Assembly: GCA_946626795.1 (NCBI GenBank) | Contig: CAMOUZ010000003.1 | Span: forward strand, 1-30,612 | Direction: 5' to 3' | DNA from: an uncultured Clostridia bacterium | Lineage (GTDB): Bacteria > Bacillota > Clostridia > Christensenellales > CAG-1252 | DNA length: 30,612 bases | Translations under genes and position numbers: made by a program | Shown: piece after piece, positions 29,579 through 30,612 of the stretch | Layout of the letters: each line of letters opens with the position of its first letter | Numbering within the stretch: position 1 is the first letter of the stretch | The notes under the pieces: model-generated | Seen by the model: only the letters and a program-made list of their open reading frames with translations | The model's database searches: none | Told to the model about the DNA's origin: nothing

Positions 29579-30612
29579 TTATTCCAGCTCGATCCGATAC
29601 GTCCCCGAGAATGTCTTTCCTTTTTCGTCCGTATAATCGATCTTGACGAGGATCGCCGTGGTCTCCGCGAGAATGACGTCGCTCTCCGTCTCCTCGCCGT
29701 TCGTGATGAGAACGAAGGAAAGCGACTCTGCCGTCGGCTCCACGACGACGCTATCTCCGTTTGTAAAAGCAAAAACAAATTCCTTCGTCGTGAAATCCTC
29801 CACCTCTTCTCCCTCGAAATAAGAGGTCTTCACCGTGACGTCCTCCGCAAGCTCGACGGCGTCCAATTCTCTCACGTCGTCGAAGACGTCCACGCCGAAT
29901 TCCGCCACCCGATCGCCGTGATAAAGGACATGCACGACACCCGTCTGCATCGTAAGCACGCTTTCTTCCGCCGTAACGTCCTCCGCCGCGAGATCGCGTG
30001 TGCGCCCGCTCGAAAAAGTCACGGTCAGCGTAATATCCGTAAGGTCGGGAGCATCCCCTACGTCGTACATCCGCTTGGGGTACTGCGTGATGATAGAAGA
30101 AACGGGAAAATCCGTCTTGACCTCGATGGCGAGATCAAGCGTGATCGTCGGATCGGAAATGAGCCATATCCGCACGCTCTCTTGCCCGAGCGAAAGGGGC
30201 TCGTCCGAAGCGGCGAATCGCTCTTTTGTCGGGACGACTTCGGAGCGCACGTCACCATATGTGACATAAAGGGAAGAAATACTCTCCACGTCGAAAGGCT
30301 CGTCGGCATAACATTGGACGGGGGTGTCATCCACTGCGGCAAGCGCCGTCGGGACGAGCGTTTGCAACGTGAGCCGGAGGGGGCAAGTACAGACCGTGCC
30401 CCATTCTTTATATCGCACGAGGAAGTCGGCGTCCTCTTCATTCATAGGAGCAACGTATGCGCTCCCGTCCGCTCGCACATAGGAGAGCACGTCCTCTTCC
30501 AGCACGACCCTGTCTCCATTGTCATAGACGGCGGTAACGACCATCCCTTCGGGATCGAACCTTTCGTCCACGTGATAGGCTGTTTTCACGGGCGGAGCGG
30601 TGATCTCGATGG
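29579..30612 (-). CDS. Bacterial Ig-like (Big_3-type) repeat protein, C-terminal part
   Basis: The frame stays open to the window edge, so only the last 344 or so residues are present. A GTG at 30589 is inside the repeat and is not the start. It consists of about four repeats of 75-90 residues with the bacterial Ig-like group 3 pattern: TAYHVDERFDPEGMVVTAVY with DNGDRV; YADEPFDVESISSLYVTY; KRMYDVGDAPDLTDITLTVT; TSYFEGEEVEDF with FAFTNGDSV. The protein is very acidic, consistent with an exported surface or wall-associated product. No LPxTG or membrane anchor follows the last repeat, so any anchor or enzyme domain would be N-terminal, outside the window. Confidence 0.8.
   Translation of the reverse strand, partial: IEITAPPVKTAYHVDERFDPEGMVVTAVYDNGDRVVLEEDVLSYVRADGSAYVAPMNEEDADFLVRYKEWGTVCTCPLRLTLQTLVPTALAAVDDTPVQCYADEPFDVESISSLYVTYGDVRSEVVPTKERFAASDEPLSLGQESVRIWLISDPTITLDLAIEVKTDFPVSSIITQYPKRMYDVGDAPDLTDITLTVTFSSGRTRDLAAEDVTAEESVLTMQTGVVHVLYHGDRVAEFGVDVFDDVRELDAVELAEDVTVKTSYFEGEEVEDFTTKEFVFAFTNGDSVVVEPTAESLSFVLITNGEETESDVILAETTAILVKIDYTDEKGKTFSGTYRIELE

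Noticed and set aside
1..30612. CRISPR array or cas genes
   Set aside because: I found no regularly spaced direct repeats and no Cas-like protein.

Overview
The window looks like a piece of a mid-GC Bacillota (Clostridia-like, probably gut-associated) chromosome. The evidence is strong AGGAGG-type ribosome binding sites, sigma-A-like promoters, lipobox lipoproteins, an apparent Mn2+ riboswitch and Gram-positive style surface proteins. I cannot name a genus.

Left part (1-5000), accessory in character and AT-richer: a tRNA-Ser(GGA) is followed by an inverted and a direct copy of its 3' end, each next to an intrinsic terminator. Then come two tandem, leftward-transcribed toxin/immunity-like cassettes (a CxxC/HCHC protein with a DUF6883-like C-terminus, plus a small DUF4926-like partner). 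The first toxin gene is broken by an in-frame stop. The cassettes are separated by near-identical direct repeats that carry a promoter. After a gene-free hairpin stretch come an MBL-fold hydrolase and a single-pass membrane protein with a divergent Nudix-like box.

Middle (5000-17000): a small two-helix membrane protein, a lipoprotein tyrosine phosphatase and an RtcB RNA ligase precede the most interesting locus. This is a tight leftward six-gene run (16782 to 8218, gaps of 11-27 bp, one promoter, one terminator-like hairpin). It encodes a TIR protein with a DUF6273-like tail, an unrecognised 698-residue helical protein, a KGGxGRT deviant-Walker ParA/MinD-like ATPase, an unrecognised 729-residue protein, a duplicated S-adenosylmethionine-decarboxylase-like protein and a CPA2-type cation/H+ antiporter. 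I infer that the first four genes are a TIR-based conflict or signalling system. The role of the last two in it is open.

Right part (17000-30612), more core-like: a YwaF/TMEM164-like membrane protein with an SGNH lipoprotein; a metallophosphoesterase with an FMN-binding split-barrel protein; a five-helix membrane/GH36 alpha-galactosidase fusion next to a GH127 beta-L-arabinofuranosidase-like enzyme (plant glycan use); a NERD-domain protein; a two-gene chromate transporter; a CaCA-family antiporter behind a yybP-ykoY (Mn2+) riboswitch-terminator; and, running off the right edge, a protein made of bacterial Ig-like repeats.
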